Below are positions 9,251 through 18,114 of a DNA stretch of 64,000 nt, piece after piece (the first letter of the stretch is position 1; every line of letters begins with the position of its first letter). Origin of the DNA: Erysipelotrichaceae bacterium (GTDB lineage Bacteria > Bacillota_I > Bacilli_A > Erysipelotrichales > Erysipelotrichaceae); NCBI GenBank assembly GCA_017432895.1, contig JAFRIG010000053.1, positions 1-64,000 on the forward strand, in the 5' to 3' direction. The notes under the pieces were generated by a model. The model was given only the letters and a program-made list of their open reading frames with translations. It was not told the origin of the DNA and did no database searches. Position numbers and translations under genes: made by a program.

Positions 9251-9662
9251 TGATCAGTTCCTCGATCGCATGGATGCCGATAGTCCCGCACTTGATGCGG
9301 TTGGCCTGCTGATAAAGCGTATCGAAAGCATTAGCTTCTTCCAATGCATCCTCATCAAAAGGCTTGTCATCGACCATCTTGTAGTATTCGTTGATTATCG
9401 CTCTTGCCTCATCAAAACTTTTATCCGTCACCAGATCGCACATGATATCGGTCGAAGCCGTACAGATCGTACAGCCTACACCGTCGAATTTGACATCCTT
9501 GATCATGCCATCTTCCGCCCGCATGTACACCGTAATATCATCGATACATGATTCCGAAGCATTATGAACACTGCGGTATCTTTCATCCTCTATTTTCTTT
9601 TTATTATTGGGATTATTGTAATGATCCAGCATTATCTCCCTTTTGATCTCTTTGTCCATCAT
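9234..9662 (-). CDS. sufU: SufU zinc-dependent sulfurtransferase
   Basis: A 142-residue IscU-like protein of the Gram-positive SufU class. It accepts persulfide sulfur from SufS and passes it to the SufBCD scaffold. The three conserved Cys occur in ESCIDD (with the ligand Asp two residues later), GCTICTAS and RIKCGTIG. Its ATG overlaps the sufS stop as ATGA, and a second ATG follows directly. It lies in the canonical position between sufS and sufB. Confidence 0.93.
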   Translation of the reverse strand: MMDKEIKREIMLDHYNNPNNKKKIEDERYRSVHNASESCIDDITVYMRAEDGMIKDVKFDGVGCTICTASTDIMCDLVTDKSFDEARAIINEYYKMVDDKPFDEDALEEANAFDTLYQQANRIKCGTIGIHAIEELINEYDK

Positions 9663-10885
9663 AATATACTATCCACGCATTTCTCTATCGTCGTATCTTT
9701 GATCACATCGACGAATCTGTCGATCTCTTCTTTGGTATTGTACAGATACATCGAAGCTCTGATCGTCTCGTTAACTTCGATGATGTTGTTTAACAGTTTG
9801 GCACAATGATTGCCTGTTCTGACCGCGATACCTAATTTATTGAAATAGGAAGCGGCATCCTGGGCAAAGATCCCTTTCACATTGAAAGTGACGATCCCGG
9901 CTTTGGATCCTTCATTATAGACTTCCACGTTGTCCAATTTAAGCAGTTTTTCGATGAAATAATCGGATAATTGAGCCCCATAGGCTTCGACTTCTTCCAT
10001 GGAGACGCTTTCCAGATATTCGATTGCTTTCTTTAAGCCTAAAACTCCTTCGATACAGGGTGTTCCGGCTTCGAATTTCTCCGGTGTTTTCTGTAAGATA
10101 ACAGTACCGTCCTGATAGAAACGGGCATTTGATCCGCCCCCATAGAAGATCGGATCGAGCTGATCCAAAAGTTCGAATCGGCCATACAAAACGCCTACGC
10201 CTCCAGGCCCCAGCATCTTATGAGACGAGAAAGACAGGAAATCGATATCGAGATCCTGCACATCGACTTTGATGTGCGGAACACTTTGGGCTCCATCGAT
10301 CGTAACGATGGCGCCGTATTCATGCGCGATCCTGGTGATCTCTTTGACCGGATAGATATAACCCATTACGTTGGAAACATGCGGTAAAGCGACTAATTTC
10401 ACCTTTCCATCCGCAAAACATTCCTCATAGGCTTGCAAATCAAACTTGGCATCTTTCTTGAAAGGCACATACCTGATGGAAGCTCCGCTAACTTCCGCAG
10501 CGTTGAACCAGGGAATGATATCCGAGGCGTGTTCGACTTGCGAAGTAAGGATGACATCACCTTTCTTCAGAAACTTCTTTGCAGCATTGATGGCGACTGT
10601 ATTTAAAGAAGATGTCGCACCATAAGTAAAGACGATGGATTCCGCCCTTTGCGCATTGATAAAATGCGCGACCGTTTTTCTGGTATCATCATAGGTCTTG
10701 GAAACGATATAAGAGATATCGTAGTCGCCGCGATGGATGTTGCAGTTGAGGTGTTCATAATAATTGACTACTTCATCGATGACGCACTGCGGTTTAAAAG
10801 AAGTCGCTGCCGAATCGAAATATATGAGGTTTGGATTATTAACGATCATTGGAAAATCGGATCGTATCTTGTTTACATCGAACAT
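9659..10885 (-). CDS. sufS: Cysteine desulfurase SufS
   Basis: A 408-residue PLP-dependent class V aminotransferase-fold enzyme that turns cysteine into alanine and a protein-bound persulfide for SufU. The PLP lysine is in SFSSHKMLGPGGVGVLYG, the catalytic cysteine loop is RTGNHCAKLL, and the C-terminal block RASMYLYNT is typical. The start overlaps the sufD end by 13 nt, which suggests coupled translation. Confidence 0.95.
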   Translation of the reverse strand: MFDVNKIRSDFPMIVNNPNLIYFDSAATSFKPQCVIDEVVNYYEHLNCNIHRGDYDISYIVSKTYDDTRKTVAHFINAQRAESIVFTYGATSSLNTVAINAAKKFLKKGDVILTSQVEHASDIIPWFNAAEVSGASIRYVPFKKDAKFDLQAYEECFADGKVKLVALPHVSNVMGYIYPVKEITRIAHEYGAIVTIDGAQSVPHIKVDVQDLDIDFLSFSSHKMLGPGGVGVLYGRFELLDQLDPIFYGGGSNARFYQDGTVILQKTPEKFEAGTPCIEGVLGLKKAIEYLESVSMEEVEAYGAQLSDYFIEKLLKLDNVEVYNEGSKAGIVTFNVKGIFAQDAASYFNKLGIAVRTGNHCAKLLNNIIEVNETIRASMYLYNTKEEIDRFVDVIKDTTIEKCVDSIL

Positions 10886-11604
10886 ATCTCATCCACCTTC
10901 TTTATCGCTCTTTCTCTGATCAGATCGCCATTGATGAAATCGTCATAGAAATCATCGGAAGGCATCAGATAGGATTTAAGGATCAGGTTTAAAGCTTCTT
11001 TTTTGCCTAATCCGCGGGAATTCATATAGAAAAGGACTTCTTCATCGATCGTCCCGGCTGCCAGCGAATGGGATGCTTCAACATCGTTCTCATCGATCTT
11101 AAGTACCGGCAAAATCCTGGCTTTTTTGGGATCGTCGATCGTCAGACAATGGGAAGCCTGATGCGATTTGGATCTTTTGGCTCCTTTGACGATGATCCCG
11201 TTACAATCCATGGAAAAACTGGCCTCATCAAGACAGACGACGTTGTTGTAGATATCGATCGCAGAATCGCTTTCTTTGTTATATAAGTCAAAGACGACTT
11301 CCTTGTTTTTGACACCAAGATAAGTCGTAAAGATCGAAAGCTCACTGTTTGCATTGACATCGATGCTGTTGATATGTTTCAGATCGTGGTCTTCCAGCTG
11401 CAGATAATTTATCCTGACATGGGCATTTTCGATACATCCGTTTTCTCTTAAAACCATATCGCCATCAAAGTCATTGAAAATCAGGATATTGTAATCTCCG
11501 TCTTTAAGCTGAAATTCCAGTTCTATCTCAGCGTAGTTCAAAACGATCGTCGATGAATCATTGATGACCAGTTTTTTATCGTCACTAACGACAAACTCAG
11601 ACAT
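10873..11604 (-). CDS. sufD: SufD-like scaffold subunit, unusually short
   Basis: About 243 residues when started at MSEFVVSDDKK (11604), whose ATG overlaps the sufC stop by 8 nt. The C-terminal half is SufD-like: SHQASHCLTIDDP, ARILPVLKIDENDVEASHSLAAGTIDEEVLFYMNS, then a short GLGKKEALNLILKSYL. Typical SufD is about 420-440 residues, so most of the N-terminal beta-helix region is reduced or missing. Position between sufC and sufS supports the call. It presumably still pairs with SufB in the SufBC2D complex, but that is inference. Confidence 0.82.
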   Translation of the reverse strand: MSEFVVSDDKKLVINDSSTIVLNYAEIELEFQLKDGDYNILIFNDFDGDMVLRENGCIENAHVRINYLQLEDHDLKHINSIDVNANSELSIFTTYLGVKNKEVVFDLYNKESDSAIDIYNNVVCLDEASFSMDCNGIIVKGAKRSKSHQASHCLTIDDPKKARILPVLKIDENDVEASHSLAAGTIDEEVLFYMNSRGLGKKEALNLILKSYLMPSDDFYDDFINGDLIRERAIKKVDEICSM

Positions 11605-12421
11605 TTTTACCTCGCGGATTTCTGGCACAGGTACCCAATGAATAAACTAAAGGACGATCTTCCTTGACCGGCTGTATCTTCAGTTCATCATAGAGCCAGT
11701 CGTAGCCGTCAGTATCGATCTTGTAGACCAGTTCATCATCACCTTCGACAACGATGCGGCCATCGACGATGACATGGGAGTGGGTCGGCTTGATCATCGT
11801 AAAGAAGCGTTCGTAATGAGAGACGATTATCAGTCCCAGATCGCTTTTTTCTTTCAGATCGTGTATCGCATCGGAAACCAGCTTGATCGCGTCGACATCC
11901 AGTCCGGAATCGATCTCATCGAGCATCGCGAACTCCGGTTCCAGCATCATCATCTGCAGGATCTCGTTGCGTTTCTTTTCACCGCCCGAGAAACCGTCGT
12001 TGACGAAACGATGCGCCAGGTCTTCTTTCATCTTCAGCCTGGAAATGTTTCCTTCCATCTGTTTGATGAATTTGAACAAGGAGATGTTTTTCTCTAAACG
12101 GGCATTGATCGCCGCTCTTAAGAAATCGGAATTGGTCACACCGGCGATCTCCTTGGGATACTGCATTGCCAGGAAAAGGCCCTTTCTGCTTCTTTCATCC
12201 ACTTCCATGGCCAGTACATCTTCACCGTCGAGTGTGATAGATCCTTTAGTGACGGTATAGGCCGGATGACCCATGATAGTCTGCAAGAGTGTCGACTTGC
12301 CATTGCCGTTAGGACCCATGATCGCATGGATCTCACCTTTGTTTACGGTTAGATCGATACCTTTCAATATTTCTTTTTCGCCTGCCTTGACATGCAGGTC
12401 TTTGATTTCCAGTTTTTCCAT
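11597..12421 (-). CDS. sufC: Fe-S assembly ATPase SufC
   Basis: An ABC-type ATPase of about 274 residues that powers the SufBCD scaffold. It shows Walker A GPNGNGKSTLLQTIMGHP, the SufC-type signature FSGGEKKRNEILQM, Walker B EFAMLDEIDSGLDVDAI and the H-loop IVSHYERF. The SufC-like N-terminus MEKLEIKDLHVKAG and a GGTGA ribosome site favour the start at 12421 over 12433. A C-terminal tail of about 20 residues extends past the usual end. First gene of sufCDSUB, with its own promoter just upstream. Confidence 0.95.
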   Translation of the reverse strand: MEKLEIKDLHVKAGEKEILKGIDLTVNKGEIHAIMGPNGNGKSTLLQTIMGHPAYTVTKGSITLDGEDVLAMEVDERSRKGLFLAMQYPKEIAGVTNSDFLRAAINARLEKNISLFKFIKQMEGNISRLKMKEDLAHRFVNDGFSGGEKKRNEILQMMMLEPEFAMLDEIDSGLDVDAIKLVSDAIHDLKEKSDLGLIIVSHYERFFTMIKPTHSHVIVDGRIVVEGDDELVYKIDTDGYDWLYDELKIQPVKEDRPLVYSLGTCARNPRGKNV

Positions 12422-12438
12422 AATAATCACCAAAAAAT

Positions 12439-12447
12439 ATTATAACA
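12439..12447 (-). promoter_or_regulatory. Extended -10 promoter of the suf operon
   Basis: On the minus strand TG-T-TATAAT, an extended -10 element, with the hexamer at 12439-12444. No good -35 is needed or seen. The start codon is 17 nt downstream of the hexamer, leaving room for a short leader with GGTGA. Confidence 0.7.
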
Positions 12448-12511
12448 CCTGACTTTTATTTGATTTGATTTATTATCTTTGTGAATTTTGGCTGAACTTT
12501 GAAACTATAAA

Positions 12512-12540
12512 TTGTATTAAAAAAATCAAAAGCTTATAAT
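12512..12540 (+). promoter_or_regulatory. Promoter of the parvulin-lipoprotein-HIT operon
   Basis: TTGTAT (12512-12517), a 17-nt spacer, then a perfect TATAAT (12535-12540). A TGGAGG ribosome site follows at 12551-12556, 6 nt before the ATG at 12563. Confidence 0.85.
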
Positions 12541-12562
12541 ATATAACGTTTGGAGGTTTTTT

Positions 12563-13567
12563 ATGGACAAAAAAGAACTGTTTAAAAAATACTGGTTCAT
12601 AGGCGTCGTCGCCATTGCCCTACTTGTTTTTGTCGGTATTTATGCAGCTGATGCATATAAAAATAGAGATATCGTAGTAAACAATAAACAGATCGACGGC
12701 AAGTATGTGGCCTATGAACTGGATGGTCAGCAGGTATACGCTGACGATCTGTATGAATCATTATACGAAGCCGGTGGTCTCTCTCAGGTGATCGTCGCCT
12801 ACGAAAGAGCGGTCTTTGATGCGGGTTATGAAACAACGGATGATATGAAGACCTACGCCACCAATTCGGCTGCTTCGATCCTTTCCTACTATTCGCAGGA
12901 TTATGTCCTTGAATCGCTCAATGCCATGGGCTATACGGGCGGTATCGATGATCTGACTCAGTACTACATCGATGCCCAGAAACAGGAACTGCTGATTAAG
13001 GATTATGTCACAGCCAATGCCGATACCTATCTTAAAGAATCGCTTGGCACCAATGGCCGTCTAATCTATCACATCCTGGTCAAGACCGATACCGAAGCGG
13101 TATATGACGAAGATGAAAATCTGATCGGCTACGAAGCCAAACCAACTGATGAACAGAAGGAAAAGCTGACGCAGATCCAGGATGCTCTGCAGGATGAAAA
13201 CATGACCTTTGAATATGTTGCCTATACCTATTCGGATGATTCATCCTCTTCCTATGGCGGCTACATCGGTCTGATCAATGAAGAAAACGCTTCGATGTAC
13301 GATCAGTTCTTTGCGCAAGCCGCTTTGGCACTTGATGATGGTGAAGTATCGGAACCCATTGTTTCCCAATTCGGCTACCACATCATCAAGAACGTCGGTT
13401 CCAGCTATGATGCCTTACTGGAAGATTACTACTTCCTTTCCGAACTGGAAAACAACTATCCGACGATGCTGATAAAGGCTGTCATGGAAAAAGGTGAAGA
13501 ACTGGGCTTCGAGATCAAAGATGAAGCATTAAAAGAACAGTTAGCTGCACAAATGGAGGAAAACTAA
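12563..13567 (+). CDS. Membrane-anchored parvulin-type peptidyl-prolyl isomerase, PrsA-like
   Basis: 334 residues. A hydrophobic segment at about residues 13-29 lacks a lipobox cysteine, so the protein is probably held by an uncleaved signal anchor, unlike classical lipoprotein PrsA. A SurA-like alpha-helical chaperone region follows. A parvulin domain covers about 167-290, with LIYHILVKTDT, YSDDSSSSYGGYIGL, ALDDGEVSEPIVSQFGYHIIK. By family it helps exported proteins fold at the membrane-wall interface. It is the first gene of a three-gene operon; the next ATG is 1 nt after its stop. Confidence 0.85.
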   Translation: MDKKELFKKYWFIGVVAIALLVFVGIYAADAYKNRDIVVNNKQIDGKYVAYELDGQQVYADDLYESLYEAGGLSQVIVAYERAVFDAGYETTDDMKTYATNSAASILSYYSQDYVLESLNAMGYTGGIDDLTQYYIDAQKQELLIKDYVTANADTYLKESLGTNGRLIYHILVKTDTEAVYDEDENLIGYEAKPTDEQKEKLTQIQDALQDENMTFEYVAYTYSDDSSSSYGGYIGLINEENASMYDQFFAQAALALDDGEVSEPIVSQFGYHIIKNVGSSYDALLEDYYFLSELENNYPTMLIKAVMEKGEELGFEIKDEALKEQLAAQMEEN

Positions 13568-13568
13568 G

Positions 13569-14441
13569 ATGAAAAAAATAATCACTGTCTTATTCGTTTT
13601 GGCCCTTCTTTGCGGCTGTTCCGGAAATGATCACTATTCCTATCCCGAAAACGGAAACGATGTCCTGTTCAGCGGACCTAACAATGTTTCCTATACGAAA
13701 AATGATCTGTATAAATCTTTAAAGATCGCCAATGGTGAAGCCATCGCCGATGATATCCTTGACAATATCGCCATGCAGATCGAAGGAATCGATATCGATG
13801 CCATGTATGAAGAAGCCGATAGCATCATCGAAACCTATCAGACTTTAGGCTATGAATCTTATATCATTTCATCCTACGGTTCGATCGATGCCTATCGCAA
13901 GACTTATGTTTCTTCCCTTCTGCTTTCCGAGCTTTCCAAGGAATATGTCAAGGAAAACTTCGACACGCTTTCAGCCGATAAGAAACCGGTCCAGATGCAG
14001 ATCGCATCCTTCGCCAATATCGAAGATGCCCAGCAGTGTATCGATGACGCTAACAACGGTTCGACCTTCGATATGGCAGCTGCCAACAACAATGCCGCAT
14101 CCGCTCCTACCAGCAACGTCTATACCGATGACGATGCCAGCCTGGTCTATGAAGTCAAGGAATACCTGAATTCAACAGACACGATTGGTATTTCCCCGAT
14201 CATCACTTATACGACCAGCGTTCAGGACGCCGAAGGCAACTATTCCGACAGCAACACCTACTATGTCCTCAACGTTCAAAGCCGCAATGTCGAAGACTTC
14301 AAAGATGAATTCATCGAACTGCTGGCTGCCAACACTTCTTCCGATACGGTCAAACAGTACTTCCTGTCGACCCATCAGATAGAATTCTTCGACCAGGATC
14401 TCTACGAGTTCATGGCCAAGACTTATGAGGGCATGGAATAA
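13569..14441 (+). CDS. Lipoprotein, probable SurA/PrsA-like chaperone without a clear isomerase motif
   Basis: 290 residues starting with a short signal peptide and the lipobox LLCGCS, so the mature protein should be lipid-anchored at Cys18 or nearby. The mature part contains YTKNDLYKSLK and a helical pattern like the N-domain of SurA/PrsA chaperones. It is followed by a region (about 135-255) that may be a decayed parvulin fold: KPVQMQIASFANIEDAQQCIDDA resembles the first parvulin strand and helix, but the usual GG(D/Y)LG block is missing. The neighbouring parvulin gene suggests the two work as a pair. Function is inferred only. Confidence 0.6.
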   Translation: MKKIITVLFVLALLCGCSGNDHYSYPENGNDVLFSGPNNVSYTKNDLYKSLKIANGEAIADDILDNIAMQIEGIDIDAMYEEADSIIETYQTLGYESYIISSYGSIDAYRKTYVSSLLLSELSKEYVKENFDTLSADKKPVQMQIASFANIEDAQQCIDDANNGSTFDMAAANNNAASAPTSNVYTDDDASLVYEVKEYLNSTDTIGISPIITYTTSVQDAEGNYSDSNTYYVLNVQSRNVEDFKDEFIELLAANTSSDTVKQYFLSTHQIEFFDQDLYEFMAKTYEGME

Positions 14442-14842
14442 TGTGCATCTTCTGCGAAATAATCAAGGGCAACATCCCTTCCAAAAAAGTCTATGAAGAT
14501 GAAGATATCCTGGCTATCCTGGATATCTCGCAAACCACCAAGGGTCATACCCTGGTCATGCCTAAAAAGCACTATGAAAACTTCTTAGAGATGCCTAAAG
14601 ATGAATATGCATCTTTAATGGCAAAAGTTCAGGACTTAGCTAAACAGATCATAAACAATCTTGAAGCTAAGGGCTGCAATATCCTGATCAACACCAATGA
14701 GGTAGCCGGCCAAAGCGTCATGCATTGCCACGTTCATATCATTCCCCGCTACGATGAGAATGATACGGTCAGCTTTCGCTTTAGTGAAAACGATCTGGAT
14801 CTTGATGAAGTATTAGCTGCTATCAAAAAAGAGAATTGCTGA
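14441..14842 (+). CDS. HIT family nucleotide-binding protein
   Basis: A 133-residue histidine-triad protein of standard length. It begins with the zinc-type MCIFCEIIKG motif and carries the active-site triad in QSVMHCHVHIIPRY. Members hydrolyse nucleoside phosphoramidates or dinucleoside polyphosphates, and the exact substrate is not predictable. The ATG overlaps the preceding lipoprotein stop as TAATG. In Bacillus a HIT gene (hit) also lies close to prsA, so the association is conserved. Confidence 0.92.
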   Translation: MCIFCEIIKGNIPSKKVYEDEDILAILDISQTTKGHTLVMPKKHYENFLEMPKDEYASLMAKVQDLAKQIINNLEAKGCNILINTNEVAGQSVMHCHVHIIPRYDENDTVSFRFSENDLDLDEVLAAIKKENC

Positions 14843-14855
14843 AATTCTCTTTTTT
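14827..14855. terminator. Bidirectional terminator between the HIT gene and ymdB
   Basis: AAAAGAGAATT (14827-14837), loop GCTGA, AATTCTCTTTT (14843-14853), with T runs on both strands. It includes the end of the HIT gene and abuts the stop codon of ymdB. Confidence 0.9.
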
Positions 14856-15634
14856 TAAGGTCTGATCTGTATTCTGTTTATTGATACAGGGATCTTGAGT
14901 TTGTCGTCAAATTCGATCAAGACACCGCAAAAGATCGCCGGCCCTTCGGCTATCGTATAGCGGGTCTTTTCTTTTAGGATCACGGAAGTGATCGATTCAT
15001 TAATATCTCTGCCGATCACGGAATCATAGGCTCCGCACATTCCGGCATCGGAGATAAAGGCACAGCCGTCAATGATGGCTTCATCAGCTGTCTGCACGTG
15101 GGTATGTGTACCAATAACTGCTCTGACTTTATCTTTGAAATATTCCATAAAGACCCGTTTTTCCGCCGTTGATTCGCCATGCAGATCAACGAAATAGAAG
15201 TCCGGTTCATAATCGTCACATTTATTCATGACTTTTTCAAAAGCCTTAAAAGGATCCATGGATGTCTCATTCATGAAGGCTTCACCAAGAATATTGACCA
15301 GGCAAAATCTGATGTCTTTGAAATCTATTATTCTGAAGAACGGATCATCAGTTCTTTTGATGTGATTGTATGGCATTACGATCCTGTCCATGCCGTCAAG
15401 ATGTTCCTTGATCTCCGATTTGGAATAGGCATGGTTGCCCATGGTAATGTAATCGACACCATCATGAATGAGCTTATCATAGATCTTAATGGTGATGCCC
15501 TTGCCATGAGCGGCGTTTTCGCCATTGGCGATCACGATATCGACGCTATATTCCTTTTTCAGGGAATATAAAAGCGAAGAGACAATGTCTCTTCCGCTTT
15601 TTCCTGTGATATCACCGATAAATAATATCTTCAT
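14855..15634 (-). CDS. ymdB: YmdB-type metallophosphoesterase
   Basis: About 259 residues when started at [16 protein letters not shown], where the metal-binding GD motif sits at the very N-terminus as in the family. Further metal sites are ANGENAAHGKG, TMGNHAY, DLHGE and GTHTHVQTADE. Bacillus YmdB has cyclic-nucleotide phosphodiesterase activity and is needed for biofilm and colony development. The 38 residues upstream of this start are out-of-frame rny sequence, so the longer start is rejected. The ATG overlaps the rny stop as TAATG; the conserved pairing of rny and ymdB is kept. Confidence 0.93.
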   Translation of the reverse strand: MKILFIGDITGKSGRDIVSSLLYSLKKEYSVDIVIANGENAAHGKGITIKIYDKLIHDGVDYITMGNHAYSKSEIKEHLDGMDRIVMPYNHIKRTDDPFFRIIDFKDIRFCLVNILGEAFMNETSMDPFKAFEKVMNKCDDYEPDFYFVDLHGESTAEKRVFMEYFKDKVRAVIGTHTHVQTADEAIIDGCAFISDAGMCGAYDSVIGRDINESITSVILKEKTRYTIAEGPAIFCGVLIEFDDKLKIPVSINRIQIRP

Positions 15635-17178
15635 TACTTGGCAGTTTCCTGCGCTCTCATTTCCCTGATGACCGTTACTTTGATCTGGCCAGGGTAAGTG
15701 AGTTCGTTTTCGATTCTTTCCTTGATCTCTCTGGCGATCAGGGTGCACTTGTTGTCATCGACTTTCTCCGGAACGACCATGACTCTAACTTCACGGCCGG
15801 CCTGGATGGCGTAAGCCTTGTCGACACCGTCAAAATCATTGGCGATCTTTTCGAGGGCTTCAAGCCTGTTGATGTAGTTTTCGATGCCTTCGTATCTGGC
15901 ACCGGGTCTGGCAGCCGACAAAGTATCAGCCGCAGCAACCAGATTGGAGATCAGGTTGTTGGCCGGAACATCGCCATGGTGCGATTCGATCGCATTGACG
16001 ACTTCCCATCTTTCACCATATTTCTTAGCCAGTTTGGCACCAAGCTCAACATGCGTGCCTTCCTGCTCGAAATCGACAGCCTTGCCGATATCGTGCAGTA
16101 AACCGGCTCTTTTTGCCAGATTCTGGTTGAGACCCAGCTCGGCAGCCATCATTCCCGCAAAGGAAGCGACTTCGATCGAATGCTCAAGTCCGTTCTGGCC
16201 ATAGGAATATCTGTATCTCATGCGGCCGATCAGCTTGACAAGTTCCTTGTCGATCTTGCCGATCTGCAGCTTGAAGCAGGCATCTTCGCCATACTTCTGG
16301 ATGTTGCGGTTCATTTCTTTCGTCGTCTTTTCCACGACATCCTCGATCCTGCCGGGCTGGATACGTCCGTCACGGATCAGAGTTTCAAGGGACAGTCTGG
16401 CGATCTCTCTTCTGATCGGATCGAAACATGATACTGTGATCGCTTCCGGCGTATCATCGATGATCAGGTCGACACCAGTCGCCTGCTCGATGGCTCGGAT
16501 ATTACGTCCCTCACGGCCGATGATCCTGCCCTTCATCTCTTCAGAAGGCAGTGCTACCACCGAGACGGTCCTTTCCAAAGTCTCGTCTTGCGAATAGCGC
16601 TGTATCGCCGTAGCGATGATCTCACGGGCATTTTCGGCAGCCTGTTCTTTGGCTTCTTCTTCCTTTTCGCGGATATAAGCAGCCACTTCATCACTCATCT
16701 TGGTCTCGACGACTTCCATCAGTTCAGCTTTCGCTTCCTGTTCGCTCATGTTGGAAACACGTTCCAAAAGAGCAATCTGGCCATCGATCCTCGACTGCAA
16801 TTCTTCTTCCATTTTATCTAGTTGAGCAGACTTCTCGTCCGCTTTTCTTAGCTTTTCATCTAATTTGCGCTCTTTTTGTGTTAAATTCTCATCACGGAAA
16901 TTGAGTGAATCTTCCCTTCTCTGCAGCTTGTTTTCCTGCGACTGGATCTCACTCTTCTTTTCCTTGATTTCCTTTTCCGCCTGCAGTTTCAGATCATAGA
17001 CCTGCGTCTTACCATCCAAAACGGCCTGCTTAACAGTGTTTTTAGCTTGATTATTTGCTTCATCTAAGATTTTCTGAGCTTCTTTTTTAGCATTCTTTCC
17101 AATCGCAGAATTGAACAGCATGAATGCCAGAGCTCCGACAACTAATCCGATAAAAATGGAAAGTACATCTAAACTCAT
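15634..17178 (-). CDS. rny: Ribonuclease Y
   Basis: A 514-residue membrane-anchored endoribonuclease that starts bulk mRNA decay in Gram-positive bacteria. It has an N-terminal transmembrane segment (about 5-24), then a long charged coiled coil (about 28-190). The KH domain carries [17 protein letters not shown], and the HD domain carries HDIGKAVD and [10 protein letters not shown]. The ribosome site GGAGGT precedes the ATG. Upstream is a promoter and a short GGGTTT/AAACCC hairpin in the leader. Length matches Bacillus RNase Y. Confidence 0.97.
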   Translation of the reverse strand: MSLDVLSIFIGLVVGALAFMLFNSAIGKNAKKEAQKILDEANNQAKNTVKQAVLDGKTQVYDLKLQAEKEIKEKKSEIQSQENKLQRREDSLNFRDENLTQKERKLDEKLRKADEKSAQLDKMEEELQSRIDGQIALLERVSNMSEQEAKAELMEVVETKMSDEVAAYIREKEEEAKEQAAENAREIIATAIQRYSQDETLERTVSVVALPSEEMKGRIIGREGRNIRAIEQATGVDLIIDDTPEAITVSCFDPIRREIARLSLETLIRDGRIQPGRIEDVVEKTTKEMNRNIQKYGEDACFKLQIGKIDKELVKLIGRMRYRYSYGQNGLEHSIEVASFAGMMAAELGLNQNLAKRAGLLHDIGKAVDFEQEGTHVELGAKLAKKYGERWEVVNAIESHHGDVPANNLISNLVAAADTLSAARPGARYEGIENYINRLEALEKIANDFDGVDKAYAIQAGREVRVMVVPEKVDDNKCTLIAREIKERIENELTYPGQIKVTVIREMRAQETAK

Positions 17179-17227
17179 ATTCTATACCTCCATTTATGAC
17201 TAAATCACGGGTTTCTAAACCCATTAA

Positions 17228-17256
17228 ATTGTACTATATTAGGTCGATTTTCACAA
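17228..17256 (-). promoter_or_regulatory. Promoter of rny-ymdB
   Basis: On the minus strand TTGTGA (17251-17256), 17-nt spacer, TACAAT (17228-17233). About 50 nt of leader follow before the start codon, including the hairpin GGGTTT/AAACCC at 17209-17222. Confidence 0.7.
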
Positions 17257-17274
17257 CTAGATTCGATTTTCAAG

Positions 17275-17286
17275 TAAAATGAAGAC
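17275..17286 (+). promoter_or_regulatory. -10 box positioned for a leaderless HAD-phosphatase mRNA
   Basis: TAAAAT (17275-17280) is followed by the 6-nt spacer GAAGAC and then the ATG at 17287. No Shine-Dalgarno fits in this gap. The -35 is weak. Confidence 0.5.
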
Positions 17287-18090
17287 ATGTACAGGATCAT
17301 CGTATCCGATCTGGATGAAACACTGCTCAATGACGCCAAAAAGGTCTCTGAAGATGATAAGCGAGCTATCGCTTCTTTAAACGGCGTCAGATTTGCGATC
17401 GCCTCCGGCCGTGGTTTTACCTCTTTGCAGGATGCCTTGATGCAGGTCGGCCTATATAATGCGAAAGACAGTTATACTATTTCTCTTAATGGCGGGATCA
17501 TTACGGAAAACTTCGAAAACAGGATCATCTATTGCCAACCTTTGAAATACGAAGAAGCAGTTATGCTTTTTAAAATGGGGCTGAAACTTGAAAAATGCAT
17601 CCATATCTATACGCCATACAAGACTTATGTTTATGGTCTCACGGAAGAAGAAAGGATCTATGTCAATGGTCGTATCGATCTGATCCCGCTGGAAAGCCCC
17701 GATATCTCATTTTTAAGAAATGAACAGATCCTGAAAGTCCTTTATGTCGATCCTGATATGAACGAATTAAAAAAGCTGAGAAAACAGCTTGATCTGGAAG
17801 ATAAGTTTGCGATCACCTTCTCCGCCAACCGCTATCTGGAATTCAATCTCTTAGGTGTCGATAAAGGTATGGCTTTAAAGAAACTGTGTGAAATACTTTC
17901 TATCGATATCAAAGAATCGATCGCCGTGGGCGATTCCGTAAATGACAAAAGGATGCTAGAGGAAGCAGGTCTCAGCATCGGAGTGGCTAATGCGGTGAAA
18001 GATATCAGAGATGTCTGTGATGTCATCTTAGATAGTGACAACAATCATTCCCCGCTTAGTGAAATAGTTGAAAGATTTATAAAAAGATGA
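17287..18090 (+). CDS. HAD superfamily phosphatase of the Cof type
   Basis: A 267-residue protein with the four HAD motifs: VSDLDETLLND (nucleophile Asp), IASGRGFTS, a lysine in the LGVDKGMALKKLCE block, and AVGDSVNDKRMLEEAG. The C2 cap (about 85-190) and overall length fit the Cof subfamily, which dephosphorylates sugar phosphates, flavin mononucleotide or pyridoxal phosphate. The natural substrate cannot be read from the sequence. It is a single-gene unit convergent with recA, sharing a terminator. Confidence 0.9.
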   Translation: MYRIIVSDLDETLLNDAKKVSEDDKRAIASLNGVRFAIASGRGFTSLQDALMQVGLYNAKDSYTISLNGGIITENFENRIIYCQPLKYEEAVMLFKMGLKLEKCIHIYTPYKTYVYGLTEEERIYVNGRIDLIPLESPDISFLRNEQILKVLYVDPDMNELKKLRKQLDLEDKFAITFSANRYLEFNLLGVDKGMALKKLCEILSIDIKESIAVGDSVNDKRMLEEAGLSIGVANAVKDIRDVCDVILDSDNNHSPLSEIVERFIKR

Positions 18091-18114
18091 AGATCATTGA
18101 TCCTCATCTTTTTT
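18081..18114. terminator. Bidirectional terminator shared by the HAD gene and recA
   Basis: GATGA-A-GATC pairs with GATC-C-TCATC (one mismatch) around an ATT loop, with A5 before and T6 after. The stem contains the ends of both convergent genes. Confidence 0.85.

Noticed and set aside
15179-16821. Several plus-strand open frames opposite ymdB and rny
   Set aside because: They are antisense shadows of well-supported genes with no start signals of their own.
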